Of a stretch of DNA of 64,000 nucleotides, positions 1 to 9,464 are shown piece by piece. Source of the stretch: Lujinxingia sediminis (GTDB lineage Bacteria; Myxococcota_A; Bradymonadia; Bradymonadales; Bradymonadaceae). The notes beneath the pieces are model-generated. The model saw nothing but the letters and a program-made list of their open reading frames with translations. It searched no databases and was not told the origin of the DNA. The stretch is from positions 165,439 through 229,438 of the forward strand of contig NZ_SADD01000007.1 in assembly GCF_004005565.1 (NCBI RefSeq), read 5' to 3'. Every line of letters starts with the position of its first letter. Position 1 is the stretch's first letter. Both the position numbers and the translations under genes were made by a program.

Positions 1-456
1 CCCTGATTCGCCGCGCGGCTGCGCCGGAGTTCTCAACCCATCACCACTTCCTGGAAGGAATTGACGATAACCCGGCCCCCTCACACGTCAACGATCGCAC
101 ATCCGCGATCGCCGGGCCCCGGCACGCATGCCAGCGCGGTGTATCGACGATGCCTTCCAACGCCTTAAAACGCGACATGTTGGCACAGACCATCGCCTCG
201 AAGGCAAGGGGGTGGCGTTTTGCGACATGGCATCGCCTTGCTCCCACCTCACCGTGACAGGTTGTCATCGTTGATACCTTCGGGCCGACCAGAATTGGAT
301 TCGGAGGCATAGGGCATCGCCTTCGGTGCCCCGCGCCTCCTGTTTAGGTCATGCAGCCCCCCCCTGAAAACCTGTAGCGCTGCACTTGCGAGCAGTAAAC
401 CTGTGCATAGGTTCTCCCCTGTCCAGAAAAAATCGACGTTCACCTCCGGGGACCTC
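1..456. other. no confident gene at window start
   Basis: No frame here looks convincingly coding. A plus-strand frame is open from the window edge to a TGA near position 257 and could be the tail of a gene starting outside the window, but its composition is unremarkable and no family is recognised. The stretch from 260 to 456 is the leader of the sulfur-metabolism gene at 457. Confidence 0.3.
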
Positions 457-1890
457 ATGATTTTTGAACGCCTCTACGACAGCGACCTCGCTCAATCCTC
501 CTTTCTGATCGGCTGCTCGGATACCGGGAAGGCGCTGGTGGTCGATCCGCGCCGCGATCTGGAGCCTTACTTTAGGCTCGCACGGGAGCACGACCTGACG
601 ATCACCGATGTAGCCGAGACGCATCTACACGCGGATTTTTTAAGCGGCGGCCGTGAGCTGGCGCGCGCCACCGGCGCGCGTTTCTGGCATAGCGCCGAGG
701 GCGATGAGAGCTGGCAGTACAGCGGGCTCGATGGTCTTGATGCACAGGCAATGCTCGATGGCGATCGCATCGAACTGGGGCGCTGTTCCATCGAAGCGGT
801 GCACACTCCGGGGCATACCCCCGAGCACCTGAGTTTTTTGCTTTATGACGGAGAGCAGGCCATCGCGGGGCTCACCGGCGATTTTCTCTTCGTGGGCACG
901 CTGGGCCGCCCCGATCTCATCGACGCCACCGGTCTGGGGCAGAATCAAAGCGAGAAGGCCGCCCGCACCCTCTACGCGAGCGCCCAACGTGCGATGGAGC
1001 GCTTCCCGCACGAGGTCCCCCTGTGGCCGGGGCACGGGGCGGGCTCGGCCTGTGGAAAGTCCATCGGAGCGCTCCCCACCACCACGCTGGCAATGGAACT
1101 TGCCGGTGCCGAGTGGGCTCTCTTTGTGCAAAAGGGCGATACGCAGGGCTTTATCCACCATATCCTCTCGGAGCAGCCCGAATCCCCCACTTACTTTCGA
1201 CGCATGAAGGAGGAGAACCGCGACGGCTTTGAGCTGCGCGAGCGCTCCGCCCGCCCCTCCCGCGCCTACCCCCACCTGATCCAACGCGCGCTCTGTGGTG
1301 ACTTCAAGGTGCTCGATCTGCGCCCCCGCGATGACTTCCAGCGCGCGCACCTCAAAGGGAGCCTGCATCTTCCCCTGGGTCCGCATTTTGCGACCTGGTC
1401 GGGCTGGGTCTTGCCCGAACGCGAGCCGCTTTTACTGATTACCGGCTCTGGCATGGAGGCCGATCGCGCCGCCGCAGCGCTTCTTCACGTTGGCCACGAC
1501 GCCATCGTGGGGTTTCTGCCCTTTGAGGCGCTCCCCCGGGCCGAGCTCACCTCCCAGCCCCATCTGGAGATCGAAGAGGCGCATCAGAAGTGGCAGGCCA
1601 AAGAGGCCACCTTTCTCGACATACGCGGAGCCTCAGAGTGGCGCCAGGGCTATATCCCGGGCGCCTTACATCACCCCCTGCCTCTCCTGACCACCGAGAT
1701 CGATGCTATCCCCCGCGATCGCGATCTGATCGTCACCTGCGGAAGCGGCCGGCGCGCGGCGGTAGCCACAAGCCTCTTGCACGCCCACGGCATCACCCGC
1801 GCGAGCGTCTTCCACGGAAGCATGGAGGCCTGGACCAAAGCCCATCTTCCCACGGAGACGCCCCGGCACGATGCCCGGGCGGCAGAATGA
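457..1890 (+). CDS. CstB-like persulfide dioxygenase / sulfurtransferase (MBL fold plus two rhodanese domains)
   Basis: 477 aa. The N-terminal half is a metallo-beta-lactamase fold with the ETHE1/CstB-type metal motif THLHAD (H56, H58, D60), then HTPGHTPEH and GDFLFVGTLGRPDL. The C-terminal half holds two rhodanese domains. The first, about residues 280-370, has no cysteine in its active-site loop (ITGSGMEADRA). The second, about 375-465, has one (VTCGSGRRAA, C428). MBL, then a dead rhodanese, then an active rhodanese is the architecture of CstB, which oxidises low-molecular-weight persulfides and releases thiosulfate in the cytoplasm. The open frame reaches back to 403, but the ATG at 457 starts the conserved MIFERLYD region and has a weak purine-rich ribosome site, so 457 is preferred. 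It converges on the RimK operon. Family is sure; exact substrate is inferred from architecture. Confidence 0.85.
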   Translation: MIFERLYDSDLAQSSFLIGCSDTGKALVVDPRRDLEPYFRLAREHDLTITDVAETHLHADFLSGGRELARATGARFWHSAEGDESWQYSGLDGLDAQAMLDGDRIELGRCSIEAVHTPGHTPEHLSFLLYDGEQAIAGLTGDFLFVGTLGRPDLIDATGLGQNQSEKAARTLYASAQRAMERFPHEVPLWPGHGAGSACGKSIGALPTTTLAMELAGAEWALFVQKGDTQGFIHHILSEQPESPTYFRRMKEENRDGFELRERSARPSRAYPHLIQRALCGDFKVLDLRPRDDFQRAHLKGSLHLPLGPHFATWSGWVLPEREPLLLITGSGMEADRAAAALLHVGHDAIVGFLPFEALPRAELTSQPHLEIEEAHQKWQAKEATFLDIRGASEWRQGYIPGALHHPLPLLTTEIDAIPRDRDLIVTCGSGRRAAVATSLLHAHGITRASVFHGSMEAWTKAHLPTETPRHDARAAE

Positions 1891-1907
1891 GGCGAGCGTT
1901 CGCCGCC

Positions 1908-2876
1908 TTACTCTCCGAGTTTGGCCACGTGAAACATCGCCTCGCCCTGATGCACCAGGGGGTGAGTCACATGCGAGAGCACAATGCCATCAAAAGGCGC
2001 CTTCAGAGGTGCAGCGCTGGTATCAAAGGCATCGCCCACGGTGCCCAGACGCTGGCCTTTTTTCACAAAAGCTCCGCTCTCGACCTCCACACGCAGGATG
2101 CCGGCGCGACGCGCGCGCACCCAGCTCGTCTGGGAGCTCTCGCGCCTGGCTCCCGGCTCTCCGGCATCCTTAAAGGTGGTGACCCCCAGGGCCTCCAGCA
2201 CGCGTTTGGTGCCCGCAAGCCCCACTTCCACCACCGGGCGGTCAAAGCGCAGCGCCTCTCCACCTTCAAAGAGCACAATGGGGATCTTTTTCCTGGCCGC
2301 CGTCTGGCGCAACGAGCCTCGGGGGGGCGCGGCATCCATCATGACGTCGGCTCCGAAGGCCTCCAAAAGCTGGCGGGTGGGGGCGTCGCTCAAGTCGCCG
2401 CGCACATGCGGGAAGTTGTAACGCCCCACCGCCGCCGTATGCAGATCGATGCCGTGAGTGCAGCATCCCACGATCTCATCGAGAAACAGACGCGCCAGAC
2501 GTCCGGCCAGGCTGCCCTTTTTGCTGCCCGGGAAGCTGCGGTTGAGATCTCGCCGGTCCGGCAGGTAACGGGACTGATTGATAAAGCCAAACACATTGAC
2601 GATGGGCACCGCAATGACCGCACCACACATCTGCTTCGGATCGAGCTCATTGAGGAGCGCGCGTACAATCTCCACCCCGTTGACCTCGTCGCCGTGCAAG
2701 GCCGCGCTCACCCAGACGCGCGGGCCGGGCTCCACCCCGCGCACGATCTCCACGGGCAGGGCCAGCGGCGTCTGGGTGGGAAGCCCCCCTACCGGAATCT
2801 CCACCCGGCGCCGCTCCCCGGGCTCCACGCTCACCCCGTTGACGACCAGCGCGCGGCGCACCTTCGGCCCCGCCAT
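1908..2876 (-). CDS. succinylglutamate desuccinylase/aspartoacylase-family zinc carboxypeptidase-like protein
   Basis: 322 aa, last gene of a three-gene minus-strand operon. It has the M14-like zinc site of the AstE/AspA family: HGDEVNG (His and Glu ligands) around residue 59, the NVFGF and DRRDLNRSFPG substrate-side motifs, and a third ligand in IDLHTA. The C-terminal 100 residues form a small beta-rich, biotinyl-lipoyl-like domain (FVKKGQRLGTV...APFDGIVLSH), usual for this subfamily. An open frame extends upstream into rimK, but the ATG at 2876 has AGGTGAG seven bases ahead and lies 13 bases after the rimK stop. AstE/AspA enzymes hydrolyse amide bonds of acylated or glutamylated amino acids. 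Next to a glutamate ligase, a role in trimming glutamyl modifications is plausible but unproven. Confidence 0.85.
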   Translation of the reverse strand: MAGPKVRRALVVNGVSVEPGERRRVEIPVGGLPTQTPLALPVEIVRGVEPGPRVWVSAALHGDEVNGVEIVRALLNELDPKQMCGAVIAVPIVNVFGFINQSRYLPDRRDLNRSFPGSKKGSLAGRLARLFLDEIVGCCTHGIDLHTAAVGRYNFPHVRGDLSDAPTRQLLEAFGADVMMDAAPPRGSLRQTAARKKIPIVLFEGGEALRFDRPVVEVGLAGTKRVLEALGVTTFKDAGEPGARRESSQTSWVRARRAGILRVEVESGAFVKKGQRLGTVGDAFDTSAAPLKAPFDGIVLSHVTHPLVHQGEAMFHVAKLGE

Positions 2877-2889
2877 GGCCAGCTCACCT

Positions 2890-3795
2890 TCAGAAATGGA
2901 TCGTGTCACGGGCAGCTCCTCGGGAGACGTTCTCCTCAATGAAGGAGACGATATGACCGGCGACATCAATGCCGGTGGTCTGCTCAATGCCCTCAAGCCC
3001 CGGCGAGGAGTTGACCTCAATGACCATGGGCCCGCGGCTGGAGCGCAGAAGATCGACACCGGCCACGCTCAGCCCCATGGTCTGCGCCGCCAGGATCGCC
3101 GTCTCGCGCTCCTCATCGCTGAGCTCGGCCACCGTGGCATAGCCGCCGCGGTGGAGGTTGGAGCGAAACTCCCCGGGCTGGGCCTGGCGCTTCATCGCCG
3201 CGACCACCTCATCGCCGACCACAAACGCGCGAATATCGGCTCCGGCCGACTCGGCGATGTACTCCTGGAGCAGAATATTGGCGTCGAGCCCTCGAAAGGC
3301 CTCGATCACCGACTGCGCTGCCTTACGCGTCTCGGCCAGCACCACCCCGATGCCCTGGGTGCCCTCCAGCAGCTTGATCACCAGCGGCGCGCCGCCAACG
3401 GTATCGATGACGCCATCGACATCCTTGGTCGAGTGCAGAAAACCCGTCACCGGCATCCCCACCCCGGCGCGCGCCAGCAGCTGCATCGCCCGCAGTTTGT
3501 CGCGCGAGCGCGAGATCCCCTGGGAGGTATTCGCCGAAAACACCCCCATCATCTCGAACTGGCGCACCACCGAGAGCCCGTAAAAAGTATAGGTCGCCCC
3601 GATGCGCGGGACGATCGCCTCCACATCTTTAATCTCCTCGCCGGCGAGCATCACCCGCGGGCGTTTGGAGGTAATATCCATAAAGCAGCGCAGGTAGTCG
3701 ACGATCTGCACTTCGTGGCCCCGCTCCATGGCGGCCTCGCGCAGACGACGGGTGGAGTAGAGCGAGCTTTTGCGCGAGAGGATGGCGATCTTCAT
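2890..3795 (-). CDS. rimK: RimK-family alpha-L-glutamate ligase
   Basis: 301 aa, full length for RimK. ATP-grasp ligases of this type add glutamate residues to the C-terminus of ribosomal protein S6 or make poly-alpha-glutamate. Visible signatures: N-terminal [18 protein letters not shown], the ATP-grasp segments [18 protein letters not shown] and LLQEYI, and the metal-binding end [14 protein letters not shown]. Upstream (higher coordinates) lies the RimB-like protease-fold gene and downstream the AspA/AstE-like gene. Co-occurrence of these three is a known conserved context in proteobacteria and supports a modification-control unit. ATG at 3795 is taken as start. Confidence 0.92.
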   Translation of the reverse strand: MKIAILSRKSSLYSTRRLREAAMERGHEVQIVDYLRCFMDITSKRPRVMLAGEEIKDVEAIVPRIGATYTFYGLSVVRQFEMMGVFSANTSQGISRSRDKLRAMQLLARAGVGMPVTGFLHSTKDVDGVIDTVGGAPLVIKLLEGTQGIGVVLAETRKAAQSVIEAFRGLDANILLQEYIAESAGADIRAFVVGDEVVAAMKRQAQPGEFRSNLHRGGYATVAELSDEERETAILAAQTMGLSVAGVDLLRSSRGPMVIEVNSSPGLEGIEQTTGIDVAGHIVSFIEENVSRGAARDTIHF

Positions 3796-3862
3796 GGGGT
3801 GGTGCTCCAGAATACCTTAAGGGGTTGCGCCGCTCACCTGGCGAGCGGCGAAGAGAACAAGG

Positions 3863-4327
3863 TCAGCGCCGGGGGGTGGTGCCCCCCAGAAAAGATGCGG
3901 CCGGATCGACCAGAAAACGCCCCCGGACAGCGTGACGCCCGAGCAGCATGCGAAAACCCATATCTTTGCGATTGGTCAGCGTCAGCTCAATGGCGTAGCG
4001 CTGGCCCAGCACTTCGACCACCGGGCGAATCACCACACGAAACTCCTCGTGCCCCGAAGAACTGCGGACCACCCGCCGATCGTAGACGGGATACTCGGCG
4101 ACCGCTCCATCACGAGCGCTGCGTTGGTGCGGACGCACCTCAAAGCGCACCCAGAGCTCGTCATCCTCAAGCTCAAAGAGTTCGATGTTTTCGGCGTGCA
4201 GAGCCGAGGTTCGCGCGCCGGTGTCGATCTTGGCCTTGATGCGCCCCAGCCCCAACTCGGGCAATCCCACCCACTCGCGCCACCCGATGATCGGGCGCGG
4301 CGCTTTCGAGCTCTTCTTATCTGTCAT
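3863..4327 (-). CDS. RimB-like retropepsin-fold protein (ATP-dependent zinc protease family, PF05618)
   Basis: 154 aa from the preferred start at 4327. The IGWREWVGLPELGL opening and the KIDTGARTSALHA motif (aspartate of a retropepsin-like active site, DTGA) are diagnostic of the family, as is the terminal RMLLGRHAVRGRF. Members are described as proteases or RimK regulators (RimA/RimB in Pseudomonas, where RimB cleaves the glutamates that RimK adds). The frame opens at 4390, but the ATG at 4327 directly follows a GAGG sequence and starts the usual short polar leader. First gene of the rimB-rimK-aspA/astE-like operon; divergent from the AMP-ligase paralogue at 4486. Confidence 0.85.
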   Translation of the reverse strand: MTDKKSSKAPRPIIGWREWVGLPELGLGRIKAKIDTGARTSALHAENIELFELEDDELWVRFEVRPHQRSARDGAVAEYPVYDRRVVRSSSGHEEFRVVIRPVVEVLGQRYAIELTLTNRKDMGFRMLLGRHAVRGRFLVDPAASFLGGTTPRR

Positions 4328-4485
4328 AACCTCGCCGGGGTGAACGTCAGGGATCTGGCCCCAGAATGTTGCGCGCGCGTACTTTGTCAACCATCCTCGC
4401 GCAGCGAAAGTGAATTCACCGGTGAGCGCTTTGCGCGATCCGGCACACGGACACCGCCAACCACCCGCTAAGCCCCGGGGATACG

Positions 4486-5886
4486 ATGTCGAAACGCAAC
4501 TTGCCCACCGAACTCTGGAAGCGCTTTCAAGAGGCCAAAGAGGCCCCCGCGCTGAACCTACGCGACGCCGAGGGCACCCTGCACCAGCCCACCTACTGGG
4601 AGTGGACGCGCGGGGTGCAGCGCCTGGCGATGGGGCTTGTGGACTGGGGGGTAACCCCTGGCGAGCGCATCGGATATGCAGCGCCGAACAGCGCGGCCTT
4701 GCTCGATCTGATGGTGGCAGGCTGGCTTGTGGGCGGGTGCGTGGTGCCGCTCTTGCCGGGCCAGGAGCGCCGCGACACGCTGCGGGCGCTGGCCCGCTCA
4801 GGATGCTCGGTGGTCGTGGTCAGCGATGAGGCGGAGCGCCAGCGTTTGAGGGGCCCGGGAGGCCAACTTCCCGCCGACTTAAAGTTTGTGCTCACCGAAG
4901 GTTCAGCCGACGCTGAGGCCTGCCTGGGCGTTGAGGCGCTCTCGGAGCGGGGGCGCGATCGTCTGCGCCGCGGCGGCCTCAACCTGCTGGCCGAGCGTAT
5001 GTTTGCGCAGGAGGCCGACGCCCTCTCGCTCATCCTCTACGACGCCACCCCGTCTGAGACGATGCGCGGCGCATACTTCTCTGGCGAGAAGGTGCTCTTG
5101 ATGCTTGAGCGCATCGCCCACCAGATGCATCTGAACACCGAGGAGCCAGTGCGCCTGGGCGCGCTGCTCTCGTATGGCTGGCCGGGCTCGTTTTTGCTCA
5201 CGATGAGCGTGCTCTACGCCGGAAAGGAGCTGGCCGTGGCCGAGTCGGCGCGCCAGCTTCACGAGCATCTGCGCACGCTTCAGCCCACCCACCTTCTGTG
5301 CGGGCCGGCCTTCCTGGAGTCTCTGGCCACCCGCTGGCAGGAGCGTCTGGAGGCCGCCCCGGAGATTCTCAAGCAGCTCTCCGGGCCAGCGCAGGACGAC
5401 GCCTCGCCATCGCGCGCGCCTCTGGGGCGCCTGCTCGGGGGGCTGGGTGAGAAGGCCACCGACCGACTGCTCTACGCGCCGATCCGATCGGAGCTCGGAG
5501 GCAGGCTGCGCGCCATCTACGTGCCCGAGGGCCAGGCCGATCCGACCTGGCGCCAGATTCTGGAGCGCGCCGGCACCCACCTGCTGGGCTACCTGGCGCT
5601 CCCGGAGGCCGGCGTCTCCCATCTGGAGCATCCCGAGGCCGCTCGCCAGGGCTCGGCCGGACGCCCCATCGAGGGCATCGCCACCCGCCAGGCCCACGCC
5701 CGCCAGGGCGAAGTCGGCGAGCTGTGGCTTCGAGGTGAAACCCTCTTCGATGGCTACTGGGGAGGCCCAGGCCCCCGCGAGCGCAACGAGGAGGGTTGGC
5801 TTGCCACCGGCATCCACGTGCGTCTGGAGAGTGGCTTTGCCTTTGTCGAAACCACTCCGGCGACCGCCCCACTCACTGAGCCCTGA
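4486..5886 (+). CDS. degenerate AMP-dependent synthetase/ligase paralogue, probably not catalytic
   Basis: 466 aa. The overall order of blocks matches long-chain acyl-CoA synthetases: the N-terminal WTRGVQRLAMGLVDWGVTPG segment, the pocket segment APNSAALLDLMVAGW, the central LGGRLRAIYVPEG and the late GELWLRGETLFDGYW. The key motifs are lost. The ATP loop expected after LILY reads DATPSETMRGA instead of a TSGTTG-type loop, the YGLTE motif is replaced by YLALPE, and the TGD motif is TGI. The protein ends shortly after that point, so the C-terminal AMP-binding subdomain is missing. It was probably recruited to a non-enzymatic role, or it is a decaying gene that still keeps an intact frame. No partner gene is obvious; it is divergent from the rimB-like gene. 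Confidence 0.7.
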   Translation: MSKRNLPTELWKRFQEAKEAPALNLRDAEGTLHQPTYWEWTRGVQRLAMGLVDWGVTPGERIGYAAPNSAALLDLMVAGWLVGGCVVPLLPGQERRDTLRALARSGCSVVVVSDEAERQRLRGPGGQLPADLKFVLTEGSADAEACLGVEALSERGRDRLRRGGLNLLAERMFAQEADALSLILYDATPSETMRGAYFSGEKVLLMLERIAHQMHLNTEEPVRLGALLSYGWPGSFLLTMSVLYAGKELAVAESARQLHEHLRTLQPTHLLCGPAFLESLATRWQERLEAAPEILKQLSGPAQDDASPSRAPLGRLLGGLGEKATDRLLYAPIRSELGGRLRAIYVPEGQADPTWRQILERAGTHLLGYLALPEAGVSHLEHPEAARQGSAGRPIEGIATRQAHARQGEVGELWLRGETLFDGYWGGPGPRERNEEGWLATGIHVRLESGFAFVETTPATAPLTEP

Positions 5887-5999
5887 GGCGCTGCTCATAC
5901 CGTTACATACACCGGTTTGCGCCCGGCAGCCCCCTCCCCTAAGATGCGCGCGGCCGCAGCCCGCGCCGACTTTGCAGACCCTCTTTGTCGAAGATCCCT

Positions 6000-6473
6000 A
6001 TGACACCCACGCATCCGCTCCTTTTGCTTCGCCTCCTCGCTCTGACCACCCTGCTGCTTATCACCAGCGGCTGCGGCGAGCTGCTCGACGCGCTGCCCGG
6101 CACCTCGATCTCGGGTACAGTCTATGGCGAGAGCTTCAGCGCCCTCAGCTCCACGGCCGAGGTCAGCAGCGATGGCACCTACTTTCTGACCTTCTCCGAC
6201 AAGGCCTCCTACAGCTGCACCTCCACCCCGCCGGGCAACTACCTGACGGTGGTCGTCGGCCAGGTAACCACCGCCGGCACGCTGAGCGCTGCGGGCAACG
6301 TCAGCTTCAACCTCGTCGAAGATGGCACCACCTTCACCGAGAGCGCGTCCGCAGGGAGCGTGACCATCGATCGTCTGGATACCGACTTCGATCAGGTCAT
6401 CGAAGGCTCGATCAACGCGGTGGGCCCCTCCAGCGATGTTGCCGGACGTTTCAGCACCCCTATCTGCAACTGA
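6000..6473 (+). CDS. small secreted lipoprotein of unknown function
   Basis: 157 aa. Starts with a short polar head, a hydrophobic run (LLLLRLLALTTLLLI) and the lipobox TSGC, so the mature protein begins at that cysteine and is anchored in a membrane. The remainder is Ser/Thr/Gly-rich, with alternating short beta-type segments and two further cysteines (SYSCTST and the penultimate ICN), which may form a disulfide. No family recognised. A TTG at 5985 is also in frame, but the ATG at 6000 gives a normal signal peptide. Confidence 0.65.
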   Translation: MTPTHPLLLLRLLALTTLLLITSGCGELLDALPGTSISGTVYGESFSALSSTAEVSSDGTYFLTFSDKASYSCTSTPPGNYLTVVVGQVTTAGTLSAAGNVSFNLVEDGTTFTESASAGSVTIDRLDTDFDQVIEGSINAVGPSSDVAGRFSTPICN

Positions 6474-6665
6474 TCCCACCTCTTTATAGGCGCGGTGCAA
6501 AAACCGCTAACGCGACCCCTGGCCCTATGTTTCGGCCTTGAACGCTCGCCCGAATCGCCTTGTCGGGGTCGGGGCCATCTGGCATATTTCGCGCCATTCC
6601 CGGGCGAAAGCCCGCCAGGTGCCACCACCTGAGCGTGCCCGCCTACTGAAACGATCCGAGATGTC
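6474..6665 (+). promoter_or_regulatory. leader of the mrp operon with two small hairpins
   Basis: 192 bases between the lipoprotein and mrpA. Two adjacent stem-loops are visible: CGGGC-GAAA-GCCCG at 6601-6614 and AGGTG-CCAC-CACCT at 6617-6630, ending about 36 bases before the mrpA start. They could be attenuator-like or simply GC-rich noise. No known ion riboswitch could be recognised by eye. Confidence 0.25.
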
Positions 6666-9464
6666 ATGACGCCGTTGCTCATCGTCTTGTTGCCCTTCGT
6701 CGGCCTGATCCTTCCGATCATTCTGGCCCGCCACAGCCACACCGCCGCCACCGTCGGTGCGCTGATCCCCACGACCCTCTCGTTTGGGCTCTTATTGAGT
6801 CTGGCCAGCGATGTCTTCGCCGGCGAGGTCTTTGTGGCGAGCTGGCCCTGGATTGAAACGCTGGGGATGAACCTCTCGTTTCGGGTCGATGGCCTGGGGA
6901 TGCTCTTCGCCATCCTGATCTTGGGCATCGGCACACTGGTCGTGCTCTACGCGCACTTCTACCTGAGCGACTCCGATCCGCGCGGGCGCTTCTTCGGCGC
7001 GCTCCTGGCCTTTATGGGCGCGATGCTCGGGGTGGTGCTGGCCGAAAACGTGCTCCTGCTGGCGTTCTTCTGGGAGATCACAAGCCTGAGCAGCTTCTTG
7101 CTCATCGCCTACTGGACCCACGTGCCCCTGGCGCGTCAGGGTGCGCGTATGGCACTGGCGATCACGGGGATGGGCGGCCTGCTGCTCTTTGCCGGCCTGC
7201 TGCTCGTCGGCCATATCGTGGGCAGCTACGAGCTCAGCGCCATTCTTGCCAACGGCGCGCTTATCCAGGGCCATGACCTCTACGTGCCGGCGTTGATCCT
7301 TGTGTTGATGGGGGCGTTCACCAAGAGCGCGCAGTTCCCCTTCCACTTCTGGCTTCCCAACGCCATGACCGCGCCGACGCCGGTCAGCGCCTACCTGCAC
7401 TCGGCCACCATGGTCAAAGCCGGCGTCTTTTTGCTGGCGCGCATGCACCCGGCGCTGAGCGGCACGCCGGAGTGGTTCTTTATCGTCACCGGTGCCGGCC
7501 TGGTGACCCTGACCTTTGCGGCCTACGTCGCTCTCTTCAAACACGACCTCAAAGGCCTTCTGGCCTACTCGACCATCAGCCACCTGGGCCTCATCACGGT
7601 GCTCTTTGGCTTTGGCACCCCGATGGCCGCGCTCGTTGGCGTCTTCCACATCCTCAACCACGCCGCCTTTAAAGCCTCACTCTTTATGAGCGTGGGCATC
7701 GTCGACCACGAGACGGGCACCCGCGACATGCGCATCCTGGGCGGACTTCGTCACGCCATGCCCATCACCGCCACGCTTGCCACCCTGGGCGCCGCGGCGA
7801 TGGCGGGCATCCCCGGCTTCAACGGGTTCATCTCCAAAGAGATGTTCTTCTACGAGTCGTGGAAGCTGCCCTTCATTGAGCAGGACTGGGTGGTGCCGGT
7901 GATCGTGACGGTGGCCGGTCTGCTCTCGATGGCCTACTCGGTGCGCCTGGTCATCGACACCTTCTTTGGTGAGGTGGGCGAGACGCCGGCCAAACCTCAT
8001 GACCCGCCCTTTGGCATGTGGCTTCCGGTGGCGCTTCTGGTGACCATCTGCCTGGTGGTCGGCGTCTACCCGAGCATCGCCGAGCCCATCGTCAACGCCG
8101 CCGCCCTGGCCACCATCGGCGGGGTGATGCCCGAGGGATACGAGCACCTCTCCCTCTGGCACGGCTTCAACGCCGCCGTCGTCATGAGCCTCATCGCCAT
8201 CTTCGGCGGTGTGGCCTTCTTCACCCTGCGCTTTAAGCTCTTCGCCCTTGCCGAGCGCTACTGGCCCAACCTCCGCGGCAAACTCGTCTTCGAAGGCCTG
8301 GTCGAGCGTGTTGTCGACGCCACCCGCGCCACCACGGCCTCCCTGGAGAATGGCTCGTTGCAGCGCTACGTGATGCTGCTCATCGCCTTTGTGGTCGCCG
8401 CCGGCGCGCTGCCCTTCTTCCTCTTTGACTTTGCCCCGGGCAACCTCCCGGCCACCGAGCTTGAGCCGGTGACCATCGTGATCTTCGGCATCTTTGTGGC
8501 CGCCTGCCTTGGCGTGGTTGCCAACCACAAGCGCCGCCTCACCGCGATTGTTACCCTCTCGGTGGTCGGCCTGGTGGTGAGCCTGAGCTTCGTCAAATTC
8601 TCCGCACCCGACCTCGCGCTGACCCAGCTCTCGGTCGAGGTCGTCACGATTCTCCTTCTGCTGCTTGCCCTCTACGTGCTGCCCAAAGAGACGCCCAGCG
8701 AGGGTGGTTTTAGCCTTCGTAAAGTTCGCGACGGCATCCTCGCCACCGTCGCAGGCCTGGGCACCGGCTGGATGAGCTACATGGTGATGACCCGTCCCCA
8801 GGACTCCATCAGCATGACCCACCTGGAGAAGGCCTATTACCCGGTGGGCGGCGGCACCAACGTCGTCAACGTCACGCTGGTCGACATCCGCGGCTTCGAC
8901 ACCATGGGAGAGGTGGCCGTGCTCGCGATGGCGGGCTTAGGCATCTTCGCCCTGCTCGCTCGCCTCAACCCGGAGCATATCCACGGGGTGACCCGCCGCG
9001 TGCTCGATCGTTACCCGGTGATGCTCACCTCGGCCACGCGCCCCCTGCTCAGCCTGATTCTGGTGATGGCAGTCTACATCTTCATGCGCGGTCACTACCT
9101 GCCCGGCGGCGGCTTTATCGCCGGCCTGGTCGCCACCGTTGCGTTGATCATCCAGTACATGGCCAGTGGCCAGCAGTGGTCCTCGGAGCGCATGCCCGTC
9201 AATTTCCGAATCATGGCGATTGTCGGCGTGACCATTGCGGTGCTCTCCGGGGCAACCTCGCTTGCGCTGGGCAAACCCATGATGACCATGCTCGTTCCCC
9301 TGGGTGAGCCGGGCACCGTGATGACCCTCTACTTCGACCTGGGCGTCTTTTTGGGCGTGGTAGGCGCGATGATGACCATCCTCACAAGCCTGGGTGTGTT
9401 GAGCCGCCCGGCATCGGCCGAGACCCTCGCCCACAGCAAGGAGACCAATCCATGGAAGCCCTGA
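6666..9464 (+). CDS. mrpA: Mrp/Mnh Na+(cation)/H+ antiporter subunit A with fused subunit B domain
   Basis: 932 aa. The first 600 or so residues are the NuoL/ND5-like proton-channel module, with the conserved FPFHFWLPNAMTAPTPVSAYLH region, the STISHLGL segment and the HAAFKASLFM segment. After the subunit-A C-terminal helices, the last 150 residues (RPLLSLILVMAVYIFMRGHY, GGGFIAGLV) are an MnhB/MrpB domain, so A and B are one polypeptide, as in many proteobacterial Pha/Mrp systems. The complex sits in the inner membrane and exchanges Na+ or K+ for protons to hold pH and salt balance. First gene of mrpA(B)CDEFG; mrpC starts 13 bases before its stop. Confidence 0.95.
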   Translation: MTPLLIVLLPFVGLILPIILARHSHTAATVGALIPTTLSFGLLLSLASDVFAGEVFVASWPWIETLGMNLSFRVDGLGMLFAILILGIGTLVVLYAHFYLSDSDPRGRFFGALLAFMGAMLGVVLAENVLLLAFFWEITSLSSFLLIAYWTHVPLARQGARMALAITGMGGLLLFAGLLLVGHIVGSYELSAILANGALIQGHDLYVPALILVLMGAFTKSAQFPFHFWLPNAMTAPTPVSAYLHSATMVKAGVFLLARMHPALSGTPEWFFIVTGAGLVTLTFAAYVALFKHDLKGLLAYSTISHLGLITVLFGFGTPMAALVGVFHILNHAAFKASLFMSVGIVDHETGTRDMRILGGLRHAMPITATLATLGAAAMAGIPGFNGFISKEMFFYESWKLPFIEQDWVVPVIVTVAGLLSMAYSVRLVIDTFFGEVGETPAKPHDPPFGMWLPVALLVTICLVVGVYPSIAEPIVNAAALATIGGVMPEGYEHLSLWHGFNAAVVMSLIAIFGGVAFFTLRFKLFALAERYWPNLRGKLVFEGLVERVVDATRATTASLENGSLQRYVMLLIAFVVAAGALPFFLFDFAPGNLPATELEPVTIVIFGIFVAACLGVVANHKRRLTAIVTLSVVGLVVSLSFVKFSAPDLALTQLSVEVVTILLLLLALYVLPKETPSEGGFSLRKVRDGILATVAGLGTGWMSYMVMTRPQDSISMTHLEKAYYPVGGGTNVVNVTLVDIRGFDTMGEVAVLAMAGLGIFALLARLNPEHIHGVTRRVLDRYPVMLTSATRPLLSLILVMAVYIFMRGHYLPGGGFIAGLVATVALIIQYMASGQQWSSERMPVNFRIMAIVGVTIAVLSGATSLALGKPMMTMLVPLGEPGTVMTLYFDLGVFLGVVGAMMTILTSLGVLSRPASAETLAHSKETNPWKP

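Noticed and set aside
6474..6665. sodium or other ion riboswitch before mrpA
   Set aside because: Two small hairpins are visible, but no consensus could be matched by eye.
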